Notes: generated by a model not told the origin, from the letters alone. A DNA stretch of 64,000 bases from Methylobacterium sp. J-068 (GCF_022829445.1 NZ_JAKSXY010000061.1:1-64000); one strand, 5' to 3'. Positions 23,902 through 33,815 are shown, counted from the stretch's first letter. Translations and numbers: made by a program.

Positions 23902-24540
23902 ATGGAGCGCCTTCTCGTCCTCGCTCGCCATGGCCAGAGCGACTGGAATCTCAAGAAGCTGTTCACGGGCTGGCGTGATCCCGAACTCACGGATCTCGGC
24001 GTCGAGGAGGCGCGCAACGCCGGCCGCTGGCTCAAGGAGCAGGGCTACGGCTTCGACGTCGCCTTCACGTCGAACCTCAAGCGGGCCCAGCGCACCTGCG
24101 CGCTGATCCTCGAGGAGATGGGCCGGAGCGACATCGAGACGATCCGCAACGAGGCCCTGAACGAGCGCGATTACGGCGACCTCTCCGGCCTCAACAAGGA
24201 CGATGCCCGCGAGCGCTGGGGCGACGCCCAGGTCCACCAGTGGCGCCGCTCCTACGACGTGCCCCCGCCCGGCGGCGAGAGCCTGAAGGACACCGCCGCG
24301 CGCGTGCTGCCCTACTACATCCAGTTCATCCTTCCCCGCGTGATGGCGGGGGAGCGCGTGCTGGTGGCCGCCCACGGCAACTCGCTGCGCGCCCTGGTGA
24401 TGGTGCTCGACGGGATGACCACGAAGACCATCGCCAGCCTCGAGATCGCCACCGGCATCCCGCTGGTCTACGGGCTCAAGGCCGACACCACGGTGGAGAG
24501 CAAGACGGTGCTGGAGCACGACATCGACCACAAGGCCTGA
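23902..24540 (+). CDS. gpmA: 2,3-bisphosphoglycerate-dependent phosphoglycerate mutase
   Basis: Interconverts 3- and 2-phosphoglycerate. 212 aa, the short alphaproteobacterial form (E. coli GpmA is about 250). Phospho-histidine motif [12 protein letters not shown], then [49 protein letters not shown] and the second histidine [19 protein letters not shown]. It is co-directional with dapB and alkB. Confidence 0.95.
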   Translation: MERLLVLARHGQSDWNLKKLFTGWRDPELTDLGVEEARNAGRWLKEQGYGFDVAFTSNLKRAQRTCALILEEMGRSDIETIRNEALNERDYGDLSGLNKDDARERWGDAQVHQWRRSYDVPPPGGESLKDTAARVLPYYIQFILPRVMAGERVLVAAHGNSLRALVMVLDGMTTKTIASLEIATGIPLVYGLKADTTVESKTVLEHDIDHKA

Positions 24541-24554
24541 CACGGCGGCCGTCC

Positions 24555-25232
24555 GTGTCGCCGACACCGCCGGCCGGGATCGTCCTCGCGCCCGGCCTGA
24601 TCCACGTTCCGGGCTACCTCGACGGCCCGGCGCGGGCGCGCCTTGCCGCCGAACTCGCCGCCGCCCTGGCCCTCGCGCCGCCCTACACCCCGCGCATGCC
24701 CCGCACGGGCACGCCGTTCTCGGTGCGGATGTCGAATTGCGGCCCCCTCGGCTGGGTCTCGGACCGGGCGGGCTACCGGTACCAGCCGCGCCATCCCGAG
24801 ACCGGCGCGCCCTGGCCGGCCATTCCGGCGACCGCGCTGGCCGCCTGGGACGCGCTCGCCGATTACCCGGCGCCGCCCGAGGCCTGCCTCGTCAACCTCT
24901 ACGGCGCCACAGCCCGCATGGGCCTGCACCAGGACCGGGACGAGGACGCCCTCGACGCGCCGGTGCTCTCGCTCTCCCTCGGCGCCACCGCGCTGTTTCG
25001 CTACGGCGGTCTTTCCCGCAGCGATCCGACCCGCTCGGTGCGGCTGCGCACCGGTGACGCGCTCGTGATCGGGGGCGCGGCGCGGCTGATCCACCACGGA
25101 GTCGACCGGCTCGTGCCCGAGGCCCCCCTCCTGCCGCAGGGCGCCGACCGTCCGGCGCTGATGCCCTTCCTGCCGGAAGGCGGGCGCTGCAACCTGACCC
25201 TGCGCCGCGTGACGCGGCCGCCGGACGCTTGA
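24555..25232 (+). CDS. alkB: AlkB-type alpha-ketoglutarate-dependent DNA repair dioxygenase
   Basis: Fe(II)/2-oxoglutarate oxygenase that removes alkyl groups from 1-methyladenine and 3-methylcytosine. About 225 aa, close to E. coli AlkB. The iron ligands are visible as HQDRDE (HxD) and the later His in GAARLIHHGVDRL. The 2-oxoglutarate region is CNLTLRRV at the C-terminus, and the nucleotide-recognition part includes MSNCGPLGWVSDRAGYRY. The start is a GTG 14 bases after the gpmA stop, so it is probably co-transcribed with gpmA. Repair of methylation damage would fit a methylotroph. Confidence 0.92.
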   Translation: MSPTPPAGIVLAPGLIHVPGYLDGPARARLAAELAAALALAPPYTPRMPRTGTPFSVRMSNCGPLGWVSDRAGYRYQPRHPETGAPWPAIPATALAAWDALADYPAPPEACLVNLYGATARMGLHQDRDEDALDAPVLSLSLGATALFRYGGLSRSDPTRSVRLRTGDALVIGGAARLIHHGVDRLVPEAPLLPQGADRPALMPFLPEGGRCNLTLRRVTRPPDA

Positions 25233-25350
25233 CAGCGGCGGGGCGCGGGCCGACCCATCGCGTCAGCCACACCGGCGGAACGCCTTCGGGCGCGGCGCCG
25301 ATCCACCCGGCCGAACGTCCGAGACCGGGGCCTTGCGGAGAACCGATTCG

Positions 25351-26310
25351 ATGCGTCTGCGTACCCTCGCCCGTCCCGTCTCGATCCTGGCCCTGGCGCT
25401 CGGGCTGGCGGGCCCCGCGCTCGCGGCCGATCCGGTGTTCCCCCCGAGTTCGCGCTTCGGCTTCGATCCGCCCTCCGACATGGTCTCCTCGAAGCGCTTC
25501 TCCGGGCTGGAGCGGCTGGAGGGCGGGGCGACGGTCTCGGTGGTGGAACTGCCGGCCAGCGCCTTCGCGGATCTCGAGACCAACTTCACCGACGCGAACC
25601 TGAAGGCCCAGGGCTTCGTCGTCTCGAACCGGCAGGCCATCAAGGTCGCGGGCGGGGTCGACGCCGTGCTGTTCACCGGCGACCAGCCGGCGGTGGAGGC
25701 CGCCGGCACCCCGGCGATCAAGAAGTGGATGCTCCTCGTCGGCGACCCGACCGTGACCGGCATCATCATCGCGCAGGCGACGCCCGATGCCGAGACCGAG
25801 GAGACCATGAAGCGGCTCTTGACCGGCATCCACATCCGGCCGGCGCTCACCCTGGAGCAGCAGGTCGCGGCCCTGCCCTTCCGCATCGGCAACGAGGCCG
25901 GCTTTCGTCCCGTGCGGGTGCTCGCCGGCAATTCGGTGCTGCTGACGCAAGGGGACAAGGATGAGATGCTCGGCCTGGAGCAGCCGATCCTGGTCCTGGC
26001 GCAGGCGGTGCAGCCGCCCCCGGCCACCGAGCAGCGCGACGCCTTCGCGCGCGCCGCACTCTACTCGAACCAGACCATGAAGGATTTCGTGATCGAGCGG
26101 GCCCAGAGCTACCGCCAGAACGGCGTCGACTGGCACGAGATCGTGGCACGCGCCGTGGATACGGCCTCGAACACGCCCGTGGTCATCTCGCAGACCATCC
26201 GCTTCGCGCCGGACGGCTACCTGCGCGCCGTCGGCGTGGTCAAGGCCGAGAAGCGCGAGGGGGTGCTGGCGAAGTTCCGCGAGGTCGTCGACAGCGTGCA
26301 GATGCGCTAG
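25351..26310 (+). CDS. Secreted protein of unknown function
   Basis: Not recognised. 319 aa with a clear signal peptide (MRLRTLARPVSILALALGLAGPALAADP). The mature protein starts FPPSSRFGFDPPSDMVSSKRFSGLERLEGG. A further repeated-looking feature is the C-terminal segment on motion from RIGNEAGFRPVRVLAGNSVLLTQGD to the end. No catalytic motif is evident. The ATG was chosen because GGAGAA lies eight bases before it and it gives a proper signal peptide; the open frame begins at an upstream TTG. It is followed by a palindromic repeat and convergent grpE. Confidence 0.75.
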   Translation: MRLRTLARPVSILALALGLAGPALAADPVFPPSSRFGFDPPSDMVSSKRFSGLERLEGGATVSVVELPASAFADLETNFTDANLKAQGFVVSNRQAIKVAGGVDAVLFTGDQPAVEAAGTPAIKKWMLLVGDPTVTGIIIAQATPDAETEETMKRLLTGIHIRPALTLEQQVAALPFRIGNEAGFRPVRVLAGNSVLLTQGDKDEMLGLEQPILVLAQAVQPPPATEQRDAFARAALYSNQTMKDFVIERAQSYRQNGVDWHEIVARAVDTASNTPVVISQTIRFAPDGYLRAVGVVKAEKREGVLAKFREVVDSVQMR

Positions 26311-26346
26311 GGGCGACCGATTCAACCCGGTCGCAAGGTCCTTCTC

Positions 26347-26465
26347 CCCTCCGCGGGAGACGGTGGCCCGCAAAGCGGGTCGGATGAGGGGAGCGAGGGT
26401 GCCGGAGAGGGCTTCCCCTCTCCCGCCTGGTCCGCGGGCACCCTCCCCCGCAGAGGGGGGAGGGT
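26347..26465. repeat. Palindromic intergenic repeat, family B (copy 1)
   Basis: Starts with cccctccgcgggaga and ends with ccctcccccgcagaggggg followed by agggt; the two ends are mutually complementary. It lies between the convergent secreted-protein gene and grpE. The same end sequences occur at 60905-61042 in pbpC. Likely a mobile palindromic unit that also acts as a transcription stop here. Confidence 0.75.
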
Positions 26466-26479
26466 CACAGGCGCCAAGC

Positions 26480-27100
26480 TCAGGCCGCGTCGGCCGGAGC
26501 AGCGCTCGGCTTCGGTCCACCCTTGGCCACACCCACCAGGGCCGGGCGCAGGACGCGGTCGCCGATGATGTAGCCGGCCTGCATGACCTGGACCACGGTG
26601 CCGGTGGGAACCTCCGGGTCCGGCACCTCGAACATCGCCTGATGGCGGTTCGGATCGAAGCGCTGGCCCTTGGGCTCGATCGGCTTGACGCCGTGGCGCT
26701 CCAGGGTCTTGGCAAGGTCGCGCTCGGTGAGCTCGATGCCGTCGATCAGGGCCTTGAAGGCGCCGTCCGCGCTCGTCCGGTCGGCCTCCGGAATGCTCTC
26801 CAGGGCGCGGCGGATGTTGTCGGCCGAGTTCAGGAGATCGCGGGCGAAGTTCGTCACCGCGTAGGCGCGGGCATCGGCGACCTCGCGCTCGGTGCGCCGG
26901 CGCAGGTTCTCCATCTCGGCGAGCGTGCGCAGGACCCGGTCCTTCAGCTCGTCGCGTTCGGCCAGCAGGGGCGCCAGCGCGTCGGCCTGGGACGCTTCGG
27001 CAGGGCCGGCCTCCGGAGCCTGTGCGGCGCCCGCGGCGCCTGAGGTTTCCTCGACCGCCTGGGTCGGGTCGCGCCGCTCGTCGTGCATGTCGTTCGCCAT
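26480..27100 (-). CDS. grpE: Nucleotide exchange factor GrpE
   Basis: Co-chaperone that releases ADP from DnaK. 206 aa. Disordered acidic N-terminus (about 1-45), a long coiled coil ([32 protein letters not shown]) and the C-terminal beta domain with the hallmark [41 protein letters not shown]. Start is one of two adjacent ATGs (27103 or 27100). It follows glnD on the same strand after 87 bases; hrcA and dnaK are not in the window. Confidence 0.95.
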   Translation of the reverse strand: MANDMHDERRDPTQAVEETSGAAGAAQAPEAGPAEASQADALAPLLAERDELKDRVLRTLAEMENLRRRTEREVADARAYAVTNFARDLLNSADNIRRALESIPEADRTSADGAFKALIDGIELTERDLAKTLERHGVKPIEPKGQRFDPNRHQAMFEVPDPEVPTGTVVQVMQAGYIIGDRVLRPALVGVAKGGPKPSAAPADAA

Positions 27101-27187
27101 CATGGAGTTTCGTCGAAACAAGGGGTTCGGGGTTGGCGCTGATATCAGGCGACGCCGCCGCGAAATCAAGCGCGCCCCAGCGCCGGG

Positions 27188-29977
27188 TCACGCTTCCCGG
27201 GGCGGGGGCGAGTCGATCAGCGCGTCGAGTCCCTCGGCGCGCAGGGCCGCGACGTCGCTGGCGAAGACCTCCATCACGGCCGAACGAATCGCCACCTGGC
27301 GGTCGGGCTGCGTCACCCGGGTGCCGGTGAGGTCGGTCACGTAGAACACGTCCACCGCCCGCTCGCCGAAGGTCGCCACATGGGCCGAGGTGATGTTGAG
27401 GCTGAGCCGGCTCAGGGCCGTGGTCAGTTCGTAGAGCAGGCCGGGACGGTCGAGGCCGGTGATCTCGATCACGGTCTCGCGGCTCGACAGGGCGTTGTCG
27501 ATCGCCATGTCGGGCGGCACCAGGAAGGTCGGCGCGCGCGCGCTCGGCGGGTGCTTGTCGGCCACGAGGTCGGCGATGCGGATCTCGCCGCGCAGGGCCT
27601 TCTCGATGGCGCCGGTGATGCGGGCCGCCCGGCGCAATTCGTCCTCGTCCCGCTCGAAGGCGCGGGAGACGAAGATCGAGTCGAGGGCGAAACCGTCGGT
27701 GGTGGTGAAGATCTGCGCGTCGACGATGTTGCCGCCCGAGGCCGCGCAGGCCCCGGTGACGATGGCGAGCAGGCGCGGATGGTCGGGCGAGTAGATCGTC
27801 AGTTCGGTGACGCCGCGCACGGGGTCGGTCTCGGCGGCGGTGGCCACCGTCCGGCCCTCCGCCGTCAGCGCCTTGATGAAGCCCGCGTGCTTGAACTGGC
27901 GCGTGGTGTCGACCTTGAGCCAGTAGGCTTGGTTGTGGCGGCTCGCATAGGCGTCGAAGACCTCCGATTCCCAGCCCGTGAGCTGCTCGCGCAGGGCCAT
28001 CTGGATCAGGCGCACCCGGTCGGTGCGGGCGATCTCGGAATGGCCGCCCGAGAGCACCACCTCGGTCTCGTCGTAGAGGGTGCGGATCAGCGTGCCCTTC
28101 CAGGCGGTCCAGACGCCGGGGCCCACGGCCTTGATGTCGGCCACCGTCAGGATGGTGAGGAGCTTCAGCCGCTCCAGGCTCTGGACCACGCCGGCGAACT
28201 TCTCGATGGTCTTGGGGTCCGAGAGGTCGCGGCTCTGGGCCGTCATCGACATCAGCAGGTGGTGCTCCACCAGCCAGGCCATCAGCTCGGTCTCGGCGGC
28301 CGTCAGGCCGAAGCGCGGCCCGAGCTTCTCGGCGATCGCCGCGCCCGCGATGGAATGGTCCTCCGGGCGGCCCTTGGCGATGTCGTGCAGGAGCACCGTG
28401 ACGTAGAGCGCGCGCCGGTGGCTGATCGTGTCGATGAGCCGGGTGGCGAGGGGATGCTCCTCCTCCGTGCGCCCGGATTCGATGGCCGAGAGCACCCCAA
28501 TGGCACGCAGCAGGTGCTCGTCCACCGTGAAGTGGTGGTACATGTTGAACTGCATCATCGCGACGATGCGGCCGAAATCCGGGATGAAGCGGCCGAGCAC
28601 GCCGGCCTCGTTCATCAGCCGCAGGGTGGTCTCGGGCGAGTTCTTCGAGGTCAGGATGTCGAGGAAGAGCCGGTTGGCCTCCTCGTCCGCCCGCAGGGAA
28701 TGGCCGATGAGGCGCAAGGAGCGGTTGGCCATCCGGGTCGCGTCCGGGTGTATCGGCAGGTTGTGCCGGTCGGCGAGCCAGAACAGCCGGATCAGGTTGA
28801 CCGGATCGCGGCTGAAGGCGTCGGTGTCGCGCAGGTTGATCCGGCCGTGATCGTCGACGAAATCCTCCGCCTCGATGGCGGTGGCGCGGAAGCGGTCGCG
28901 GAACCGGCCGATCCAGCGGTCGAGCACCGGCGTGCGCTTGGCGTGGCGCGCCTCCAGCGCCGCGCAGACGATGGCGGTGAGGTCGCCGACCTCCTTGGCG
29001 ATGAGGAAATACGCCTTCATGAAGCGCTCGACGCCGGACAGGCCGCCGCGCGGCTCGTAGCCGAAGCGCTCGGCGATGCGCGGCTGCAGGCCGAAGGAGA
29101 GGCGCTCCTCGGCCCGGCCGGTGACGAAGTGCATGTGGCAGCGCACCCGCCAGAGCAGCTCGTCGCAGCGCTCGAACACCCGGTACTCCTCCGGGGTGAA
29201 CAGGCCGGCGGCCACGAGCTCGCTCTGGTCGCGCACCCGGTAGGTGTACTTGGCGATCCAGAACAGGGTGTTGAGGTCGCGCAGCCCCCCCTTGCCGTCC
29301 TTGACGTTGGGCTCGACGAGGTAGCGCGAGGCCCCCGCCTTCGAGACCCGGCCGTCGCGCTCGCGCAGCTTGGCCTCGACGAATTCGGGGGCGGTCCACA
29401 TCACGAGTTCGGTATCGAAGCGGGTGACGAGTTCCTCGAACAGCGCGCGGGTGCCGAACAGGTAGCGCGCCTCCAGCAGCGAGGTGCGGATGGTCATGTC
29501 GGCGCGGCCCTCGCGCAGGCATTCCTCTACCGAGCGGGTGGCGTGGCCGACCTTCATCTTGAGGTCCCAGAGCACGTAGAGCATCGCCTCGACGACGCTC
29601 TCGGACCAGGCGGTCTGCTTGTAGGGCAGCAGGAACAGGAGATCGATGTCCGAGCCCGGCGCCATCGTGCCCCGGCCGTAGCCGCCGGTCGCCACCACCG
29701 CGAGCTGCTCGCCGGTGGAGGGGTTGTCGTTCGGGTAGAGGCGCCACACGACCGCGTCGTGGATGGTGCGGATCACCGCGTCGGTGAGCTGGCTCAAGCG
29801 TCGGGCGCAGGCGATGCCGTCACGCTCCTCCAGGAGCCGCGCTTCGGCGTCGGCGCGCCCGAGTTCGATGACGCGCCGCAGTTCCGGAACCAGCACGGCC
29901 CGCAACCGCGTCGCCTCTCGGGCGTCGCGGTCGAGGTTCTGGAGGATGTCGTTCAGGGTGGCGACGGCGTCGAACAT
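27188..29977 (-). CDS. glnD: Bifunctional PII uridylyltransferase / uridylyl-removing enzyme
   Basis: Senses glutamine and modifies the PII proteins GlnB/GlnK. 929 aa, the normal length. Domains in order: nucleotidyltransferase with GGYGRGTMAPGSDIDLLFLLP (GSDID at residues 108-112); a central domain (FEARCDEL-type region); HD hydrolase domain VLLHDIAKGRPEDHS; two C-terminal ACT domains beginning ELTIYSPDHPRLLAIVTG and VIEITGLDRPGLLYELTTALSR. The start was taken at MFDAVATLND. It is upstream of grpE on the same strand. Confidence 0.97.
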   Translation of the reverse strand: MFDAVATLNDILQNLDRDAREATRLRAVLVPELRRVIELGRADAEARLLEERDGIACARRLSQLTDAVIRTIHDAVVWRLYPNDNPSTGEQLAVVATGGYGRGTMAPGSDIDLLFLLPYKQTAWSESVVEAMLYVLWDLKMKVGHATRSVEECLREGRADMTIRTSLLEARYLFGTRALFEELVTRFDTELVMWTAPEFVEAKLRERDGRVSKAGASRYLVEPNVKDGKGGLRDLNTLFWIAKYTYRVRDQSELVAAGLFTPEEYRVFERCDELLWRVRCHMHFVTGRAEERLSFGLQPRIAERFGYEPRGGLSGVERFMKAYFLIAKEVGDLTAIVCAALEARHAKRTPVLDRWIGRFRDRFRATAIEAEDFVDDHGRINLRDTDAFSRDPVNLIRLFWLADRHNLPIHPDATRMANRSLRLIGHSLRADEEANRLFLDILTSKNSPETTLRLMNEAGVLGRFIPDFGRIVAMMQFNMYHHFTVDEHLLRAIGVLSAIESGRTEEEHPLATRLIDTISHRRALYVTVLLHDIAKGRPEDHSIAGAAIAEKLGPRFGLTAAETELMAWLVEHHLLMSMTAQSRDLSDPKTIEKFAGVVQSLERLKLLTILTVADIKAVGPGVWTAWKGTLIRTLYDETEVVLSGGHSEIARTDRVRLIQMALREQLTGWESEVFDAYASRHNQAYWLKVDTTRQFKHAGFIKALTAEGRTVATAAETDPVRGVTELTIYSPDHPRLLAIVTGACAASGGNIVDAQIFTTTDGFALDSIFVSRAFERDEDELRRAARITGAIEKALRGEIRIADLVADKHPPSARAPTFLVPPDMAIDNALSSRETVIEITGLDRPGLLYELTTALSRLSLNITSAHVATFGERAVDVFYVTDLTGTRVTQPDRQVAIRSAVMEVFASDVAALRAEGLDALIDSPPPREA

Positions 29978-30179
29978 GACTCATCCCGTTAGCATGTTGG
30001 CGGAACGACGCCAGCGGGTTCACCGCGCGGGCGGGGACGCGTGTGGGTTCCGACCGACTTTCCGGAGGGCCCGAGCCGGTGCGCGGGCCATGGTTGCGCC
30101 GCAAGGCGGCGTTAGCGCTGCCCCGGATCCTCCGAATTCCCGTCGTCGCGCGAAGCTCAGCACTGAACGAAGGCCCCAG

Positions 30180-30677
30180 ATGCGTCCGACCCTGCGCTCG
30201 TTTGTCTCCCCCGCGACCCGCGCCGCCCTGGGGGCCGCCGGCCTCCTCGCGGTGCTCGGCACGCCGGCCGCCGCCGCCTCCTTCGAGTTCGTGCCGGCGC
30301 CCCAGATCGACCTCAACCGGGTCTACCGGGTCGACAAGGTGACGGGCGAGGTCACCTCCTGCCAGTACGGCTTGCGCGAGGGCGCGGTGGGCAGCGTCGG
30401 GCTCACCGTCTGCTACGGCGCGGGCGAGGGCGCGAGCGCGCAGGCGCCCTCCGAATACGGCCTCGTCGCCTCGCGCCACACCCGCGAGGCGGGCGTGTTC
30501 CGGGTCAATTACCGCACGGGCGAGATGAGCATCTGCTACGTGCAGCTCCAGCGGGAGGCCGTGGTCTGCACCGCCCAGGCGAACCCGGCCGGTCCGGGCG
30601 CCGAGGAGGCCGCCGCCGGCCCGGCCCCCGGCCGCGCGGTCCCCAGCGCCACGCCGCCCCAGGGCGGACGGCCCTGA
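30180..30677 (+). CDS. Small secreted protein of unknown function
   Basis: Not recognised. 165 aa with a signal peptide (SFVSPATRAALGAAGLLAVLGTPAAAASF). The mature part has two similar short blocks, VYRVDKVTGEVTSCQYGLREG and VFRVNYRTGEMSICYVQLQRE. This is an internal duplication of the form (V-[YF]-RV-x4-TGE-[VM]-[TS]-xC), each with one or two Cys. It ends in an Ala/Pro/Gly-rich tail. It runs divergently from glnD, with 202 bases between starts. Periplasmic or outer-surface location is inferred. Confidence 0.75.
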   Translation: MRPTLRSFVSPATRAALGAAGLLAVLGTPAAAASFEFVPAPQIDLNRVYRVDKVTGEVTSCQYGLREGAVGSVGLTVCYGAGEGASAQAPSEYGLVASRHTREAGVFRVNYRTGEMSICYVQLQREAVVCTAQANPAGPGAEEAAAGPAPGRAVPSATPPQGGRP

Positions 30678-30842
30678 GCGCGGTCCCCGCGCGCGACCGC
30701 CCGCCGCGACGCGTTGGACGGGCCGGCCCGGCGTGGTAGGGGCACGGCGAACGCAGTCGCGCCTTCGTCACCGCCCCTTCGCCTCTCGCCCGAGCCTTCC
30801 CATGCCATGCGCCCGCCCCGTCCCGACCCCAGGAGCCCAGGC

Positions 30843-31550
30843 GTGAGCGGGCCGGATCTGCGCCGCGCCGCGGCGGAGGTCGCCGTGGACCTCGTCACGC
30901 CCGGCATGCGCCTCGGGATCGGCACCGGCTCCACCGCCAACGTCTTCGTCGAACTGCTCGGCGCGCGGGTGCGCGCCGGCCTCGACGTGGTCGGCGTGCC
31001 GACTTCGGAAGCGACGCGGGTCGCCGCGGAGGCCGCCGGCATCCGCCTCGCGACGCTGGAGGCGATGCCCGAACTCGACCTCACCATCGACGGCGCCGAC
31101 GAGATCGACGGCGCGATGCGCCTCGTGAAGGGCGGCGGCGGCGCGCTGCTGCGCGAGAAGATCGTGGCCTTCGCCAGCCATCGCATGGTGGTGATCGCGG
31201 ACGGCGCCAAGCGGGTGGACACCCTCGGGGCCTTCCCGCTGCCGATCGAGGTCAACGCCTTCGGCCTCGGCGCCACCCGGCGCGCCGTGGAGGCCGCCCT
31301 GCGGGCGAGCGGCTGCGCGGGCGAACTCGTGCTGCGCGCACGGGACGGCGTGCCCTTCGTCACCGATGGCGGCCACCACATCCTCGATGCCCGCCTCGGG
31401 CGCATTCCCGCTCCCGAAGCCCTCTCGGCCGCCCTCTGGGCGGTGCCGGGGGTGGTCGAGCACGGCCTGTTCCTCGGCCTCGCCACCGGCGCCATCCTGG
31501 CCGAGGCGCGGGACGGACGGGCGGTGGTGACCCGGCTCGGGATCGTCTGA
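30843..31550 (+). CDS. rpiA: Ribose-5-phosphate isomerase A
   Basis: Interconverts ribose-5-P and ribulose-5-P in the pentose phosphate and ribulose/serine-cycle sugar pathways. About 235 aa from the GTG at 30843, which has AGGAG seven bases upstream; an ATG at 30807 would add 12 residues. Motifs: [61 protein letters not shown]. All active-site segments of RpiA are intact. Confidence 0.95.
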   Translation: MSGPDLRRAAAEVAVDLVTPGMRLGIGTGSTANVFVELLGARVRAGLDVVGVPTSEATRVAAEAAGIRLATLEAMPELDLTIDGADEIDGAMRLVKGGGGALLREKIVAFASHRMVVIADGAKRVDTLGAFPLPIEVNAFGLGATRRAVEAALRASGCAGELVLRARDGVPFVTDGGHHILDARLGRIPAPEALSAALWAVPGVVEHGLFLGLATGAILAEARDGRAVVTRLGIV

Positions 31551-31613
31551 GGCCAACGCCCGCCATCATCCAATCCTCCCACCCGTCCCGCCGAATCCTC
31601 CGGAGCGTCCGCC

Positions 31614-32231
31614 ATGTCCCGTAGAATCGCGTCCCGTAGAATCGCGTCCCGCCGCCTCGCCGTCCTGGCGGCCCTCGTCCTCGCGGGCACCGCGCCCGCC
31701 GCCCTGGCCCAGGCGCCGAGCCCGGCACCGGGCCAGAAGCCGCCCGCGCCCAAGGCCGGCACCAAGGCGGCCGCGCCCGCGCCGAGCACCCCCGCCGCGC
31801 AGAGCCCGGCCTACACGGCCAACCACCTGGCGCTCGCCCGCGAAGTGATGCTGAGCTCGGGCATCGCCCGCTCGTTCGACTCGATCATTCCGGCCTTCAG
31901 CGACCGCATCCGCCAGAACGCCGTGACCCGTCCGGAGCTGACCAAGGACCTCGACGCCGTGCTGGCGGGGCTGGAGCCGGAGCTGGAACTGCAGAAGCAG
32001 TCGATGATCGACATCGCGGCGCGGATCTACGCCAGCCGCCTGTCCGAGGCCGAGCTGACCGAGATCGCGGCGTTCTTCCGCTCGCCCGCCGGCAAGCGCT
32101 ACGTCGAGACCCAGCCGCAGGTGCTCGACGACATCGTCGGGGCCATGCAGAACTGGACCCAGGAAGTCTCGGAATACGTGATGGTGCGGGTGCGCGCCGA
32201 GATGGCCAAGAAGGGCCATCAGCTTCAGTAA
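31614..32231 (+). CDS. DUF2059 secreted protein
   Basis: 205 aa. N-terminal signal peptide preceded by a duplicated RRIAS block, encoded by two copies of a 15-bp direct repeat (cgtagaatcgcgtcc). A Pro/Ala/Lys-rich linker (residues 30-65) follows, then a helical DUF2059 domain with the core SIIPAFSDRIRQNAV...ASRLSEAELTEIAAFFRSPAGKRYVE. DUF2059 proteins are periplasmic and of unknown function. The gene lies downstream of rpiA by 63 bases and converges with pleD. Confidence 0.88.
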   Translation: MSRRIASRRIASRRLAVLAALVLAGTAPAALAQAPSPAPGQKPPAPKAGTKAAAPAPSTPAAQSPAYTANHLALAREVMLSSGIARSFDSIIPAFSDRIRQNAVTRPELTKDLDAVLAGLEPELELQKQSMIDIAARIYASRLSEAELTEIAAFFRSPAGKRYVETQPQVLDDIVGAMQNWTQEVSEYVMVRVRAEMAKKGHQLQ

Positions 32232-32278
32232 AGCGCCCTTCGCGGCGTCCGCGGGGCGGCGGAGCCCGCCGTCTCATA

Positions 32279-32327
32279 CCGATCTTCCGGTGATCCCTTC
32301 GGGATGGTGGATCGGGTCTTCGCTCAG
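32279..32327 (-). repeat. Dispersed CTGAGCGA repeat, copy 1
   Basis: Read on the minus strand this 49-base element begins CTGAGCGAAGACC and contains ATCCACCATCCCGA. It matches 37725-37772 over most of its length. Its ends are complementary (CCGATC / GATCGG). It lies between the convergent DUF2059 and pleD genes. Confidence 0.75.
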
Positions 32328-32337
32328 GCGCCGCGTG

Positions 32338-32382
32338 GGCTGAGCGAGACCGTCTCCGCTTCGATCGAGGGAAGACGGGCTC
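32338..32382. repeat. Dispersed CTGAGCGA repeat, copy 2 (terminator-like)
   Basis: gggctgagcgagaccgtctccgcttcga is identical to the start of the element at 58794-58840. The rest (GAGACCGTCTCC ... GGAAGACGGGCTC) folds into a hairpin ending on the pleD stop codon. Probably the terminator of the convergent DUF2059 and pleD genes. Confidence 0.75.
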
Positions 32383-33754
32383 AGGCGGCGGCGGCCTCGA
32401 CCCGGTTCCGGCCGGTGCTCTTGGCCCGGTAGAGCGCCACGTCGGCGCGCTTGAGCATGTCGGCCGGGCCCGCATCCTCCGCGCGGCGCCAGGCGACGCC
32501 GATGGAGACGGTGACCACCACGGTCCGGGTGTCGCGCTGGATCGCGAAGGGCACGGCCTCGATCCGCTCGCGGATGCGCTCGGCGATGGCGTGGGCGCCC
32601 TCGGCCTCGGCGTCGGGGAGGATGATGACGATCTCCTCGCCGCCGTAGCGGGCGACGATGTCGATGCCGCGCGTATGGGTGCGGATGCGCTCGGCGAAGG
32701 CCTTCAGCACCTCGTCGCCGGCCTCGTGCCCGTAGGTGTCGTTGATCGTCTTGAACCGGTCGATGTCGAGCATCAGGGCCGCCACCGGGCGGTTGCGCAG
32801 GGCGGCCTCGTCGAACAGGGCCGCGAGGTGGCCGTCGAGGTAGCGCCGGTTGTGCAGGCCCGTGAGGCCGTCGGTGACCGCCAGCTCCATCGAGGCCTGG
32901 ACGGCGCCGCGCAGGGTGTCCGAGAAGCGGCGGCGGCGCACCTGCGTGCGCACCCGGGCCACCAGCTCGTTCCGGTCCACGGGCCGCATCAGGTAATCGT
33001 GCACGCCGAAATCGAGGCCCCGGATCACGCGGGCCCGGTCATGGGCCTCGGCGATCATCATCACCGGCATGGTCCGGGTGCGGTCGAGGGAGCGCAGCTG
33101 GCTGCACAGCCGCAGGCCGTCGAAGCCCTGGAGGTCGAGGCTGACGAGGGCGAGGTCGAACGCCCCCTCGGTGGCCAGGACCAGGGCCTTGTGCGGGTCG
33201 GGCTCGACCGTGAGGGCGTGGTGCTGGCCCAGGGCCGCCGCGAGGCGGTCCGCCGAGCCCGGCCGGTCCTCGACGAGGAGGATCGCGGCGTCGAGGCCGG
33301 TCTCGGCGGCCGCGAGCGCCAGGGGATCGCCCATCCCGAAACCCCGCGAGGCCAGGGCGCGGGAGCGCAGCTCGTCCGTCACCGCCTTGAGGCGCACGAG
33401 GCTGCGCACGCGGGTGAACAGGGCCGTGTCGTCGATGGGCTTGGTGAGGAAGTCGTCGGCGCCCGCATCGAGGCCGCGCAGGCGGTCGGAGGGCTGGTCG
33501 AGGGCGGTGACCATCACCACCGGCAGGTGGGCGGTGTCCGGGTTGCTCTTCAGGCGGCGGCAGACCTCGAAGCCGTCCATGCCCGGCATCATCACGTCGA
33601 GGAGGACGAGGTCGCACAGGCCCTTCTCGCAGATCGCCAGGGCATCGGGCCCGTTCATGGCGGCGAGCACGTCGAAGTATTCCAGGGAGAGCTTGGTCTC
33701 CAGGAGCTTCACGTTCGGGAAGAGGTCATCGACGATCAGGATGCGGGCCGACAT
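32381..33754 (-). CDS. pleD: Response regulator / diguanylate cyclase PleD
   Basis: Makes cyclic di-GMP when phosphorylated; controls the motile-to-sessile transition in Caulobacter and relatives. 457 aa, as Caulobacter PleD (454). REC1 (1-120) has the acidic pair DD and phospho-acceptor Asp53 in LLDVMMPGMDG. REC2 (about 150-275) lacks the acceptor (VSLDLQGFDG), as in Caulobacter, where it serves as dimerisation adaptor. The GGDEF domain has RYGGEE (371-374) and an intact inhibitory I-site RGID (362-365). It lies downstream of divK on the same strand, the conserved pair. Start gap 61 bases. Confidence 0.96.
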   Translation of the reverse strand: MSARILIVDDLFPNVKLLETKLSLEYFDVLAAMNGPDALAICEKGLCDLVLLDVMMPGMDGFEVCRRLKSNPDTAHLPVVMVTALDQPSDRLRGLDAGADDFLTKPIDDTALFTRVRSLVRLKAVTDELRSRALASRGFGMGDPLALAAAETGLDAAILLVEDRPGSADRLAAALGQHHALTVEPDPHKALVLATEGAFDLALVSLDLQGFDGLRLCSQLRSLDRTRTMPVMMIAEAHDRARVIRGLDFGVHDYLMRPVDRNELVARVRTQVRRRRFSDTLRGAVQASMELAVTDGLTGLHNRRYLDGHLAALFDEAALRNRPVAALMLDIDRFKTINDTYGHEAGDEVLKAFAERIRTHTRGIDIVARYGGEEIVIILPDAEAEGAHAIAERIRERIEAVPFAIQRDTRTVVVTVSIGVAWRRAEDAGPADMLKRADVALYRAKSTGRNRVEAAAA

Positions 33755-33815
33755 CGTTCCTCGCGCAGGGTCGTGTTCAGAAGCGTCGGGTGACGGGGTG
33801 TGCGAGGGTCGATGC

